64,000 nt of DNA from positions 14,490,354 to 14,554,353 of the forward strand of contig NC_045139.1 of assembly GCF_008831285.2 (NCBI RefSeq), given 5' to 3'. Source of the DNA: Nymphaea colorata. Taxonomy: Eukaryota; Streptophyta; Magnoliopsida; Nymphaeales; Nymphaeaceae. Positions 1 through 10,899 of this stretch are shown here, piece by piece (within the stretch, counting starts at the first letter, position 1; every line of letters begins with the position of its first letter). A program made the translations under genes and the position numbers. The notes beneath the pieces were generated by a model. It was not told the origin of the DNA. It did not search any database and saw only the letters and a list, made by a program, of their open reading frames with translations.

Positions 1-2699
1 GCCTCGTCTGGCTGCCCAGAATGTGTAGAGGGTCAAAGTCACGACCACTACGGCCGTCAGAATGACAGCTTCGAGGACGACCTTGCCTGGTACAGATCCA
101 CGAGAGGGAGGTGGGTTTTAAAAACTGAATTAAGTGTGTGTAACGGCTCAAGGAATCCATGAGGAGCCGCAGAACAGAGGAGGGCAGATAATAGCATTTT
201 TTATAATACACAGTAATGCATCACATACAACATATAAGCCAGCCCGACCAAATACACGTTGCATTGCTTAGTCCTACATTCGCTATTGTTAATATCATTG
301 CATATCATTGCTTAGTCCTTTTTCTAGTATAAAAAGGCAACTTGTACCGGCGAAATGCATTGGGGCGTGTCATCCTATATCGATAACAAAACAATAAAGC
401 GCTAAAATTGATATTGCTATTGGACGCATCAAGAGTCGAGCCAAGGAGCATCCCTCCTGGTTGCTCATTCTCAAACCACCAGGAGGTTTGTAGCTGTACC
501 ATTAGAAGTTTATAAGTGGTGAGTAGTGGTAGGAAAAAAATGTGAAAAAAAGTTGAAACCTAAATCAGGACTTAACTGTTGCCTGAGTGTTTTCATGATT
601 TTGACATGGTAAGAGTACGCCAATCAGAGTTCGTCACCATCCTAAAAAGGAATACTTTAAACCATATTGAAACTATGTTTCAGTATCAAACACAAAACCA
701 GGTCTCTTGACATAGTTTTAGCATTAAAAAGAATGTTTTATAACTAAAAGATTTGCAGTAACCAGTTGTAAAATTCAATGTAAATCACCCCATGATCCTT
801 CCTGACTGACTAGTGTAATATACAAATATCAACAGCACGAAACAAAGTCCCCTAGCGGCATAACTTTGCTCTCTGATGCTTGCCGCATCATTTAAAAAAA
901 AAAACGTTCTTAAAATTTAAACTTTGATGTCGAAAAGCAACCACAAGGAGAACGGCATGATTAGATTTTGGCACCAAATTGGCATCAAAAGGCTCTCGTT
1001 AACATAGGCTATTCTCGTACTTCTCTTTGTTTTGCTATTGGTTACACTCAGACTAGATAAATCCTTTATTTACTTGGCAAAGTGGCCTAGTTAGTAAAAT
1101 AATAATAATAATAAATAAATAAATAAACAACAACAACAACACACACAAAGAGGTTCAAAACATTCTGTAAACATGGTCTATTTTTCACAGGAAAATCTGA
1201 AACAAACAGACTCAGATGACCCAATCTTAACTCGCCACTAGTAGGTTCGCCTCCCTATCAAGGTTCGTGGTCGTCCGAAGAAGCAAGTGAACGCCGGTAC
1301 ATCAAGGTCACACTATACTACAATAAGTTCAGTAAAACGAAAATTGATATTGGCAAGAGTGATGCTAGCTCCTTGTGGTTCCAGACAACATGAAAGGTCG
1401 ACTAATACCTAAAGGACAGCACCACACGTCAAGATCGGATACTGAACGGTGAAGTAAAGTTCGTCAAGGACAGAGAAAAAGATAACAGAGACGGCGGAAT
1501 CTCCAAATCAGAAGTAAAGGAGGCCACATCAAACAGTCCGTGCGCGAAAAGCAAAAACGCAAGTTGCGAAACGTAGAGCGTCATTAACAAATGCAGCCTC
1601 CTAAACAACACAAGAATCAACAATGATGAACCAATAAAAGGCAAGTATAGAACGGATTACTGCGGTGGAAAAGCAAATTTAAAACAACGCAACGAGAAAA
1701 ATAAAGACAAGGAAGTGGAGGCTAGATACAGAACCTTAGGATCAGAGAAAGAGGTCGAGATTCCCTTACCATGAGTGAATGCGCAGCTCAAGCCGATCAA
1801 GAAGCTCAGCGAAATCGTAAAGATTCCGAGAAGAAAAAAATTGACGGGGTGACGTTGATGGTAGAAATACAGGGGGCATAATGCTACAAAAAGAAACCAA
1901 AAATCAGCCAGGAAAACAAAACCTAGATGGCAGAATTATCAGCTATGTTAAGATAACGAAGGAAAACCCAAAAACATCCACGACAATACAAGTTTACCTC
2001 GAGATGTGAAACCGAGATAATTAAACAGGCCTTTATAAGAGAAAAGCAGAAGGAAAATGTACGAGTTACAACTTACAACAATAGTATTGTTAAATAGGTT
2101 AAAAAAAATCCTGGGAAAATCGCACGAACTCGTTAAGATGCAGGCTATTGAATCAGAAACTTCAAAATAAAAAACAAAAAAGAAATCAGAGAATCCGAAA
2201 ATAAACTTACGCAAAAAATTTTAAAGTAAAAGAACAAACGATATTCGGAAATAAGACCCCAAAATCTCGGAAGCAAATCAGTAAGTTTTGAAACCCAAAG
2301 CACTAACCCAAGTTTCGATTAAAAAAAAAAAAAATCGAAGCAAAGAGAACAGAGACCGATCGTGGACAAAGGGAATATGATGGAAAGCAGCCATTGAACA
2401 TAGAAAAAGGGAGAGGACTGACTGAGCAAGGGCACGATGAGGAGGACGATGTAGACGGCTAACCCCCCGGGCGACGTGACGAAGAATCTGGAAATCGGGT
2501 GGACGACGACAACGGCGGTCGCGACGCCGACGGTTACCAGAAGCTGGAAGGCGACGATGGAGTAGACCTTCCGAATGAAGGACCAACGCATGCTAGGATT
2601 CTCCATCATCGTCGGGTAGAGCGGTGGCGGAGCCGTCCCCACCTCCACGTCGTCGGACTTCCTGTACGGCATCTGCCACGGCCACGCCTGCGCCGTCAT
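1..2699 (-). CDS. LFG: LIFEGUARD / BAX inhibitor-1-like membrane protein, 5' part of gene (cut by window edge)
   Basis: Three exons on the minus strand read in one frame: 2423-2699, 1770-1883 and 1-86 (donors at 2422 and 1769; acceptors before 1883 and 86; phases 1 and 1). They give 159 residues. The start is the ATG at 2699, opening MTAQAWPWQMPYRKSDDVEV, then a conserved MRWSFIRKVYSIVAFQLL stretch and hydrophobic segments. Exon 2 carries LCPLYFYHQRHPVNFFLLG and exon 3 KVVLEAVILTAVVVVTLTLY, both typical of plant LFG proteins. Family members are about 240 residues, so roughly a third, the last membrane segments, lies beyond the left edge. LFG/TMBIM proteins are multi-pass proteins of endomembranes or the plasma membrane that modulate calcium leak and restrain cell death, with roles in fungal susceptibility in some plants. 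No break was seen. The paralogue number cannot be assigned. Confidence 0.93.
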
Positions 2700-3060
2700 T
2701 GCTCCACCGGAGTGCTCACCGGAGAATCGGGGATGGGGAGAGGCTTACAGAAGAGCAGGGGATGTGAGAGAGAGAGAGAGGGACGGGGGGAGGGGAGAAG
2801 GAAGGGGAAGGCAGGGGATTGCCTCTTCTGGGAGGGACGGGAAGCGTCGAAGCATCAGAGAAGGCCCGGTGGACTTGTACACGTGGCGCCTTATAATATG
2901 GACACGTACCAAATCTCTTGGCGCTGAAGGAAGTACGGGGACGAGTGGCGCTTCCTTCTCGAATCGTTTGCAGACTTCACCCGTTTCGGGTTTGGGCCGA
3001 CGAGTCCCCGGTCCCTGGACCCGTGAACGGATCCGAATCAGATTACACTAGCTATTAGTA
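2700..3060 (-). promoter_or_regulatory. Upstream region of the LFG gene
   Basis: The stretch just upstream of the LFG start contains a purine tract on the plus strand (2764-2815), which reads as a CT-rich leader on the LFG strand, a pattern common in plant 5' untranslated regions. The wider region is GC-rich compared with the AT-rich spacer that begins near 3060. Plus-strand reading frames here (2499-3051) are shadows of the GC-rich exon and leader. No TATA box was assigned with confidence. Confidence 0.45.
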
Positions 3061-3523
3061 TCTTAAGTGCATGAATCCAATATTGCTTAATTGGGATCCA
3101 CAGTGGAGATTCAATTGAATAAAATTACAAGACCGATATTTTTTTTATATAAATAGATGGATTTGGACATTCATGAGCATTGATATCAATCTACATTTAG
3201 TCGGGAAATTGTGCAACCAAATTTGAATACAACTATTGGACTGGATTTGATTTGATTCTCCCCCACCCTCCCTTCAACTATCAATTGGATTAATCCAAAT
3301 TGAATGTCATTAAGTTATGCTAAGTAGGTTTTTAAAAATTTTTAACTTGACTAAAATGGTCGTTTAACTAACAGAATAGTTACATGACTTAATCGTTGGG
3401 GCATATTCATAAAATACTATATAAAATGCACCAATTATATATTATACTAATAGTATAGAGAAAGAAGATGGGAAACTGACGAAAGAATATCTTGTTTGCA
3501 CGAAAATGTGATTTGACAAGTGT

Positions 3524-3643
3524 TCATATCTGCTCTGGAACAAACTGGATGATTAAAGCTACATTACTTTGACAGGTGATGGATCATATCTGCTCTGGAA
3601 CAAACTGGATGATAAAAAGCTATATACGTTGCATTAAGCGCTT
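3524..3643. repeat. Direct duplication, 60-bp period
   Basis: The phrase TCATATCTGCTCTGGAACAA and the bases after it (through CTGGATGAT) occur at 3524 and again at 3584, exactly 60 bases apart. The match continues for about 30 bases and then fades. It looks like a small local tandem duplication. Confidence 0.85.
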
Positions 3644-4328
3644 TCTTTCTTTATGCAACACCATATCTCCAATCGGAACCCATACAAAATGATTCGATCA
3701 TAACTTAATATTCGGTTCAAATATGAATTCGATTGACAGGGTTCGCTAAAAAAAATTCAGTCACACCACACATCCAAATTATCGGATTTTCTCGCCAAAA
3801 TCCGATAGATGCCGGTTTCCATGGACATCACAGCCCGATTACTAGGAAACTTTTATTTGTGAACCAGTATTTTTTTATTACTCCAGTCCAATGTGAATCT
3901 AATTTGGAGCCAATTAGATTCGGGTATCACAACTGCTGCATCTGATCCGCGAAGCATTTCTTGCACACTAAGGAAGCAGTGTGGTGGCCACCGAGGCTCT
4001 GGTTTATGAAGAGTGCCTGGATGGTTGACAGGCCACAGCAGTTCAAATATTTTAGTAGTGGAAGGTGGATCACGAATAGATACTTTGCTCATCTTAATTG
4101 AAAGCAATACAATATTAGGGATGTCAATGGATCATATTCCTCTTTTACTATTTCAGCTTGTTGGATGTTCACGAATTTGAATTCATATTCATATACAAAA
4201 CACGAACAAGGAAAAGTTTATTCGATCAGAATCTGATCAAAATCTGACTTTCAGATTGATACGTGTTCTTTTTGTCTAAGAATTGCACTGGGAAATGAAT
4301 CGTTACAGATTCTCTCTTCATGGGGAGA

Positions 4329-4370
4329 CGCTCTTAGTTCAGTTTGGTAGAACGCGGGTCTCCGAATCCC
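4329..4370 (+). pseudogene. Half tRNA-Trp relic of organellar type
   Basis: The sequence CGCTCTTAGTTCAGTTTGG followed by TAGAACGCGGGTCTCC matches, from memory, the acceptor-strand, D-arm and anticodon-stem half of plastid trnW-CCA, which is also carried in plant mitochondria. The anticodon-loop bases are changed (CCG AAT where CCA AAA is expected). The 3' half with the T-arm is absent after about 4370, so this cannot be a working tRNA. It is best read as a small organelle-to-nucleus transfer fragment. Chance similarity is unlikely over about 40 bases, but the assignment rests on memory of the family. Confidence 0.6.
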
Positions 4371-5058
4371 CTCTACTCGTATTCACAAATTTATTAGAAA
4401 CCAACAAAAAGATACAGATGTTAATCACCAGAGATTAGCAGGTGATTTTGCTTGTTGAACAACGAAACTTGCAATCTTACTGGAGAAGGCCATACTTTTT
4501 GGCCTTCTAAACATGGTGGTTTTGGCGAATTCTTTTGGTTTGTTTTAGAAAACTTCCGAAGGTGAATTACAGATAATGGGTTTCCTTTTGCCATTCGATA
4601 TTGGCAGCAGCAGATGCAGCTTTCTTGTCTCTCCTCTGCCTTCTCAACCAAGTTTGGGGGGCTGCAAATTGGTTCGGTCGGCACTAGAAAGATTTTTTAA
4701 CTATTCTTTTTGCCCAAAAGTTAGACCACAAGTGTATAGATACACACACACGCACACACAACGGACATTCCTTAATTTGATATAATACATAAATTTCTGA
4801 GTTGGCCACTTATTTATTTATGAATCTACGATTACTTTTTCATAAGAGAAAAAGAAAAAGATCTCGACTCTGCATCTGAAAAGGCATGTCATGTTAATCT
4901 CTGTCTTCTGATGTGTTCTCTGTGCTCGACAGCACATGCTTTGCTTCTACTCTTTCATGAGGACGAGTTCGATAGAACCCGATACCTTCCACTTGGGTCG
5001 CGCCCCACCACTTTCCTCTGCCTCCAGCCCGCTTTCACTAAATTAATCTCTCTGTTTC

Positions 5059-7488
5059 TGTCACGACCCAATTTTTGACACCAAAAATTTTCTTTCATTT
5101 CTATAATAGCGGAAGCAATATTGAGTCATGACCAGAACATAAGACATTGTTTTATTTCAACAATAAAATACTTGGACCCAACAAAAATAACCACAAATCC
5201 CCAAAACCGACGCAGTGTCCAGAATGCCAGTGCCCGTCCATCACAAGGCTGAGGTCGTCGCTCCAAAGCCAAAATCTATCAAGGACTACTTGTAGATATA
5301 GGAAGAAGGGTCAGAATTCCTCTGAGTATGGAAAAATCCAGCCATGTGTGGAACATGGCCCATCAAAATAATATCTGGTTTTTGTAAAACAAATATCTTC
5401 AAATCTTAACACATATTAGAGTAACGTCACATGTTCAGCAACAAAACGAGGTGTGCACAACCTCCCAAAATTTCGTAGGCTTCCAACCGTGGTCCTTTGA
5501 CAATGTCAAGGTCATCGTGCCGAGCAACAGAAATCTCCGTGGGCACTCACGGGCAGAATAGAACATCTCTTCACCAAGCTATCCAACGGATCGAGGGCAC
5601 CTGAAGTGAAGCCTCCTGAGATATCCCAGATCGCCGCTGCAGCAGCTTGGTCTCTCTAGGAACCCGGGTGGAGAGACCAGGAGTCTCGCTCACAAACAGA
5701 AACAGAACAGAATCCCGGGCCCTTGTGCCGCCCAATACCCTGTGGGCCCTCCAGTACAGCCAGAGGAGCGTGCGTCAACAGTGAGCTCAGACGCACCACT
5801 ACCTCCCGGGACGAAACCGATCACTGGGCAAAACAGAAAGCTCGCACTCGCATAACCATTGCACAAAGTCCACGTTTCGCCTTCGAATTTCAAAAGTGAG
5901 GGTTTACCAATGCTAGACATCGTCTAGTACCTCTCACAGAAACCGTCCGCCCTCAGGCTCGGTTTTCCAAACAAAATAATTCAGCTATTTTAAATCTTAA
6001 CTGAATAGCAATAGAGCAAAACTCATTTCATCTAGAAACCTCTATTAGCAATATTATAATCCTTATTTGAAACAATAAAATTTGTATTTAAATTCTCAAA
6101 CGTGACTTTCCTCCTCTAATGGTTCCAAAGTTCAGAACCATATTTCTGAAATTTTAAACAGCATCAAAAAGTAAAAAGTAATATAGCATATCATGTCGTT
6201 TTTAATTTATAAAACCCCCTTTTTGTAATTTTTAAGAATTTAGGGGGTACCAAAACGTGATTTCTTATTAAATGCATGGTTTTTGCTGAAAATCACTTTC
6301 CCAAGCCTCTTTTTGAAGAGGTTTTCAGCAAAAACGTTGCGGCATGAACGCTTAAAAGTTATAACAGTTTTTTTGCAAATTTTAATAATAAGGTGGACCT
6401 GCTTTGAAAGTTTTCATCATTGATCTAAATTTGGCCCACGCTCGTTTTTCTTCATTTCACGCCTGCGTTTTCTCTCTCCTCACGAGCGCCTCTTCCTCGT
6501 CTTCGTGTTCGTCCGGTGGTGGAGTCTCCACCTTGCTTCCATGACCAAAACCAGAGAGAGATCTCTCTGTCTCGCGCCAAGGCTCCTTCCTCGCATGGTT
6601 CGCTCGACGGTGAAGCTTTCGTCGTCCTCAAAGGGGAACGAACCAGAGAGGAGGAGATTGTCTTCCTCCCCTGCCCTGACGCTAGGGTTCTTCGTGCGCT
6701 GCTTCCAATCGACCATCCGACCCTCTTAGCCGCCGCTGCCTCCTCTGCTGCTACCGTTTTTCATCTCTGCCTTGCGACGTGTGGAGGAACCGGCAGGGAA
6801 GGAGGGACGACGGGAGGGTTACTGTTTTCCCCCAAACCGCTTCTGTTACAACCATCACGGTGTTCCCTTCTCTTGGAGCTCTCCAGCAACAAGAAGATTG
6901 AAGAAAACGCCCCTGCTGTCGGCGTCCGTGGCAGAAGAAAAAGGAAATCGAGGCCTCGTTCTTCACGGGAGGGGATGACTGAACGGGGGTTTCAGCCGAA
7001 ACCCCTCAGTAAAGACCGTACCCCTTTTTTTTGTGTGTGTGTTTTTATATCAGATAAGCATGCTCTGTTTTTTTTTAGGATTGAATGTAGTTTGGTTTCT
7101 CACGGATGAACACCCATAGCGTAATACAGAAAATCCGAGTAAAACATAAGCAGAACGGGAATCTAGAACCTCATGCTTGGATTCATTCTACATGTATATG
7201 CATCTATACAAACTCAAAATATACAGGCTTCATGCTCCATTCATGATCGAAAATCCCCATACCTTCTAATCGAGATTGATTTCCAGCAGCAACCTCTTTT
7301 TGCTTCTCGTTCCTTTCCAGCAGCACAAATGAGGATCTCTTCCTCACCTTCTCCCTCTTTCTCTCAAAGTCTTTGCCGTTGAGCTTTTTCCTCTGTGAAT
7401 GCAGTAAAAGAAATGATCATTTTCTGAAACATGGGGTTAAATAACCCTCTACAGGCCTTCTTAATTGTCATCCGTTTTTTTCTTTTCA
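5059..7488. mobile_element. Possible solo LTR or retroelement remnant
   Basis: A block starts with TGTCACGACCC at 5059, a common opening for plant LTR elements, preceded by GTTTC (5054-5058). A CA followed by GTTTC occurs at 7487-7493 and could be the other end with a 5-bp target duplication. A 7-base match in this distance can arise by chance, and no primer-binding site, polypurine tract or retroelement protein is visible. The inside mixes GC-rich and T-rich stretches. Confidence 0.2.
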
Positions 7489-7929
7489 GTTTCTCACAAG
7501 AAAGGAAACGGCCTCTTGATTTCCTTTCTCATCCCTTTAATTCTTTTCAGTTAGAAAATCATTGGTCTTCTTTCCATATTATTCCTTTTATAATGAAAAT
7601 GGGCAGTTTCAAAAGAAAACGAAAGGATTAACGTCGTGGGTTTTACAGTTTCGGCGCAGCTCTTCGCTTCCGTCTCCTCTGCCTTTGCTGCTCCTGCCTC
7701 CTGCTATGCTTCTTTGTTTCTTTTCTTAACTATTTGTAGGAACTTAAGAGGAAGCGGTGAATCTGATAGCACTTAACGTATATGATTTTTTCAGTAGTGA
7801 ATCTCAGTTTTTAAATTTGTCTAATTTATGAAGGATTTTTGTTTGGCGATCTGAATCGCGCTTGACGAATGAGGAGATCAAAGCTTCGCCAAACATCCCC
7901 CAATGTTTGTTTATTTTTACATTAGTATC

Positions 7930-8026
7930 TTCAAATATTTGCTTTGTCCTATATGTGAGTGCCCCTTCTATGTGAAAATCTATGAATGGGTGCCCCCTCC
8001 AGAAAATTTTTCTGGCTCCGCCACTG
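7930..8026 (-). mobile_element. Right end of a hAT-type MITE, 5'-truncated
   Basis: The segment ends in TGGCTCCGCCACTG at 8013-8026, the inverted form of the CAGTGGCGGAGCCA terminus typical of many plant hAT-like elements. It is preceded by GAGTGCCCC and CCAGAAAATTTTTCTGG, which recur in the element at 30929-31106. A matching left end with an 8-base target duplication was not found, so it is probably truncated. Confidence 0.55.
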
Positions 8027-8560
8027 CATCAAGGCATGTATTTGGCCTACGTAGGCAGCAACAGTGATGTTCCCTGCCTTGTCAATAAATCTCTGAATAA
8101 CCAAACTTGGAGTTCTTTCATCTCTAAAATCTGGGCATTTGATAAGAAGAATTGCATTCTTAGGATTCGAAACACCATGTTTTTGTTCTATGAAACATTT
8201 TTGTGATGATGCCAAACATGAAAGTACAAACATTTGATCGTTGAAGAATGATACCATATTTTATAAATAAGAACACTGTTCTTAGAAAAATGTATCCAAA
8301 TAAGACAATGTTCTTATTCAACACCCTGTAAGCACAAAATCTTTGGTGTTTCCCTTTTAATGGCAGTTTGACTCCACCGGAACCAGTGGAATTCTGGAAT
8401 CAGAATTCCGATTTTGTCTTTGCGAACCGATTGAAGGGCTGAGTCAGGAATCAAAACTCGCCATGCTTTTTCCCGCGACCGCTTTCTTCTCCTCCCTCGC
8501 GCGAAAAAAAGACCTCCTGCTGCAGCCTGCTGCTCTCTTCCTCTCTCTGTGTTCCCCTCC

Positions 8561-10899
8561 TCGCTTTTGCTGCAGTGCGTAAGGAAAGGTCTTGGTGGTG
8601 CAGGCCGCGAGGTGAGGTCGTGCTCCTACTGAGGTACTCTCTCTCTCTCTCTCTGTGTGTTTGTGGGTGCGCGCGTGTGTGTGTCGGAGGCACTGCATCG
8701 ACCATTCTCGGGCGCAGCCCCTCGTGCTCCTTTTTGGGTCGAGGCAGACATGTCGATCATGTGGAGATGAGAGCGGCAAGAAGGAAGCGTGAGGGAGAAG
8801 CGCAAATACGGATTGCTCTCCCACGAAAACTGAGGAGGAGGAAAAAAGAAAAGGAGAAAGGGAGAAGCAAATGCGGACACTTCATGCGTTTTCCCTTCTC
8901 TTGAAAAGCTAACGAAGGGAATTCCTCCCCCCTCCATTACCTGTTATATAAAAGGAAAAACATGAGATTGTGAAAAGGAAGGGAGAAGAAGGAGAAGGAA
9001 AGGAAGATGAATAGAAGAAAGAGAAATTAAGCGTCCGATAATTATTTGTAATCGAGAGAAAGGGAGAGGATGGGTTATTGATTTCTTGGTCCGATCATCG
9101 AACTGCTCGTTCTGTCGATCAACCTTTTCTCGATTCACTTTTTGATCGGTTTAATTTGTACACTAGAATTAGAAGGGAGAGTCGTGGTGGATTTCCGGCC
9201 GCCCCGTCCTTCTTTCTTCTTCGGTGTTTTCTCATACTCCGGTGCGTGTTGCATTTGCTCGTTCACAGCTTTATGGGCTCTCTCGATGCTGGGCAGGGGA
9301 ATCTCTGGATGTTTTTTTTTCCTTTTCCCTTGTATTTCTTGGAATCCAAAATTTTCCGTTTTTCGATGTTTTAGGGGATTTGATGACTTGATTTTGGTTT
9401 ACGATATTTTGAAATTCAACATTTACTGTCAAGGGTTCTTGACATCTTGTGATCATCACTGGTGCTTCTAAGTCGATTTGCAGTTATGTTCTCTCTACCA
9501 TTGCTTTGTGATCGATTGCAGTGGCTCTTAACAATGTGAGAGATTCACTTTACATAAAATTTAATGGTTACACAAACGCACGTGCTTTTCACCTTTTATT
9601 GCACTTTTTCTCTTAACTGTGTTTCGAAGCGTTCTTGCTTATCTTTTCGTCATCTCCGTTACCCTCTGTAAGCTATGTCATTGAAAAGCTTTGTATCAAT
9701 TGAATTTTTTTTTTTTTGTCAATTGAATATTTTTTGTGTCATATATTAGCTGGTAGCTATGGACATCAGGGCCGGGGAGAAAGCCCTCTCTCTGACTGTG
9801 AACCTCCTGATTAAGAACTGTTGGAATGCACTGCCAGTATTTATGAAATTAATGTTCTAGTTGTTGTCTCTAAAAAGCAGTAAGTACATCTATATATATT
9901 TATTAAATTAAACAATTCATATAAGCCATCTAAAAATTTGGGCTACTTTATTTTTTCCAAGTCTGAATGGTCTGACACTCTGAAGTCTGATCAAATCAAG
10001 CCTGTATGTGGAGAATGGAGAGGGTTGCAGAACATTGAAGTAGAGAAGGGAAACTCATATTCGGCTTATTCTTGGATGCTCTTCATCCTACGTGGCGTTC
10101 ACTGTCTACTGGTCTAGGAACTCAATAAATGGAACCCAATCAGATCTAATTTAAATAGTTCTTTATGTCTGGGGAAATCTATGGAAGATACTTGTAATTT
10201 GTGCTCCTTTTTTCTCCACATTGAAGAAAAGCATTGAAACAAACGGAGAAAGAGACTTGATGTGGCTGCAGTAGAGGGCCTGCAGAAATCTAACGCTATT
10301 AAAATTCCAGAATCTTAATGCTCTTTCATCAAATAATGCGTTTTTTACTTCTGGAATCAAATTTCCATGCAATCAAAAAAGAAAAACTGGAAGTGGGAAT
10401 TTTCATTTCAATCCAATTTTTGGGTGGAATTTGTGATTCTGGAATTTTTATCCCAGAATCAAAATTCTAGGCCATCAAACACCCCCAATTGTCTGATATA
10501 TGGTTGGACTCGGAATTTCAAATCGACCTTTCAGCATTTTGATTTTCAATCCGGTTCTCCAGATGATACTTGACCGATTTGTCATCTTCCAGTGGCAGGA
10601 TGACACCGGTCCTGCTCTTGTGCTGGAGCACCAAAGTGGCATCTCTCTCTCTCTGTGGCTGATTGGAACTTGCTATAGCTTCTTTCTTTTCATTTACAGC
10701 AATTTTTGTCTAAATGAAAATTTGCCTTTGTTTTTTCTTCCATAATCCTTTTTCTGCTGCTTTATCTAGGCATGTTTTGTCCTGCAGTGAAGTCACTGAT
10801 GAATTTCTTTTGGCAATATCTTACTTGGATATGCTATTTAGGTGCCATTTTTTGAACGATTTCATCACCTAGCCACTTCGGGAGTTCCTTCAGTTGACA
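8561..10899 (+). promoter_or_regulatory. Promoter and 5' leader region of RPC9
   Basis: A CT then GT repeat (8638-8685) precedes a TATA-like TATATAAAAGG at 8945-8955. The CT-rich DNA after it contains a plausible leader exon ending with the donor CCG|GTGCGTG at 9241. The coding start at 10900 lies just after an acceptor-like CTTCAG (10887-10892), so the leader is probably split by an intron of about 1.6 kb. MITE-like GGAATTTTGATTCTGG-type repeats occupy 10290-10480. The transcript structure is inference; only the motifs are seen. Confidence 0.4.

Larger units (their letters stand above)
3061..8560. other. Intergenic spacer between LFG and RPC9
   Basis: AT-rich DNA with no gene that I can support. 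It holds a 60-bp direct duplication (3524-3643), a half tRNA-Trp-like relic (4329-4370), a block beginning TGTCACGACCC at 5059 that may be an LTR remnant, and a hAT-type element end finishing at 8026. The longest reading frame, 6516-7109 plus, lies in a GC-rich repeat-like block and has no recognisable protein feature. Confidence 0.6.

Noticed and set aside
6516-7109. Plus-strand frame of 197 codons
   Set aside because: It overlaps other open frames on both strands in a GC-rich block, has no domain or family pattern, and lies within a possible repeat.
8444-8937. Several overlapping frames around the CT/GT repeat
   Set aside because: They exist because of low-complexity CT, GA and GT runs in the likely RPC9 promoter and leader.
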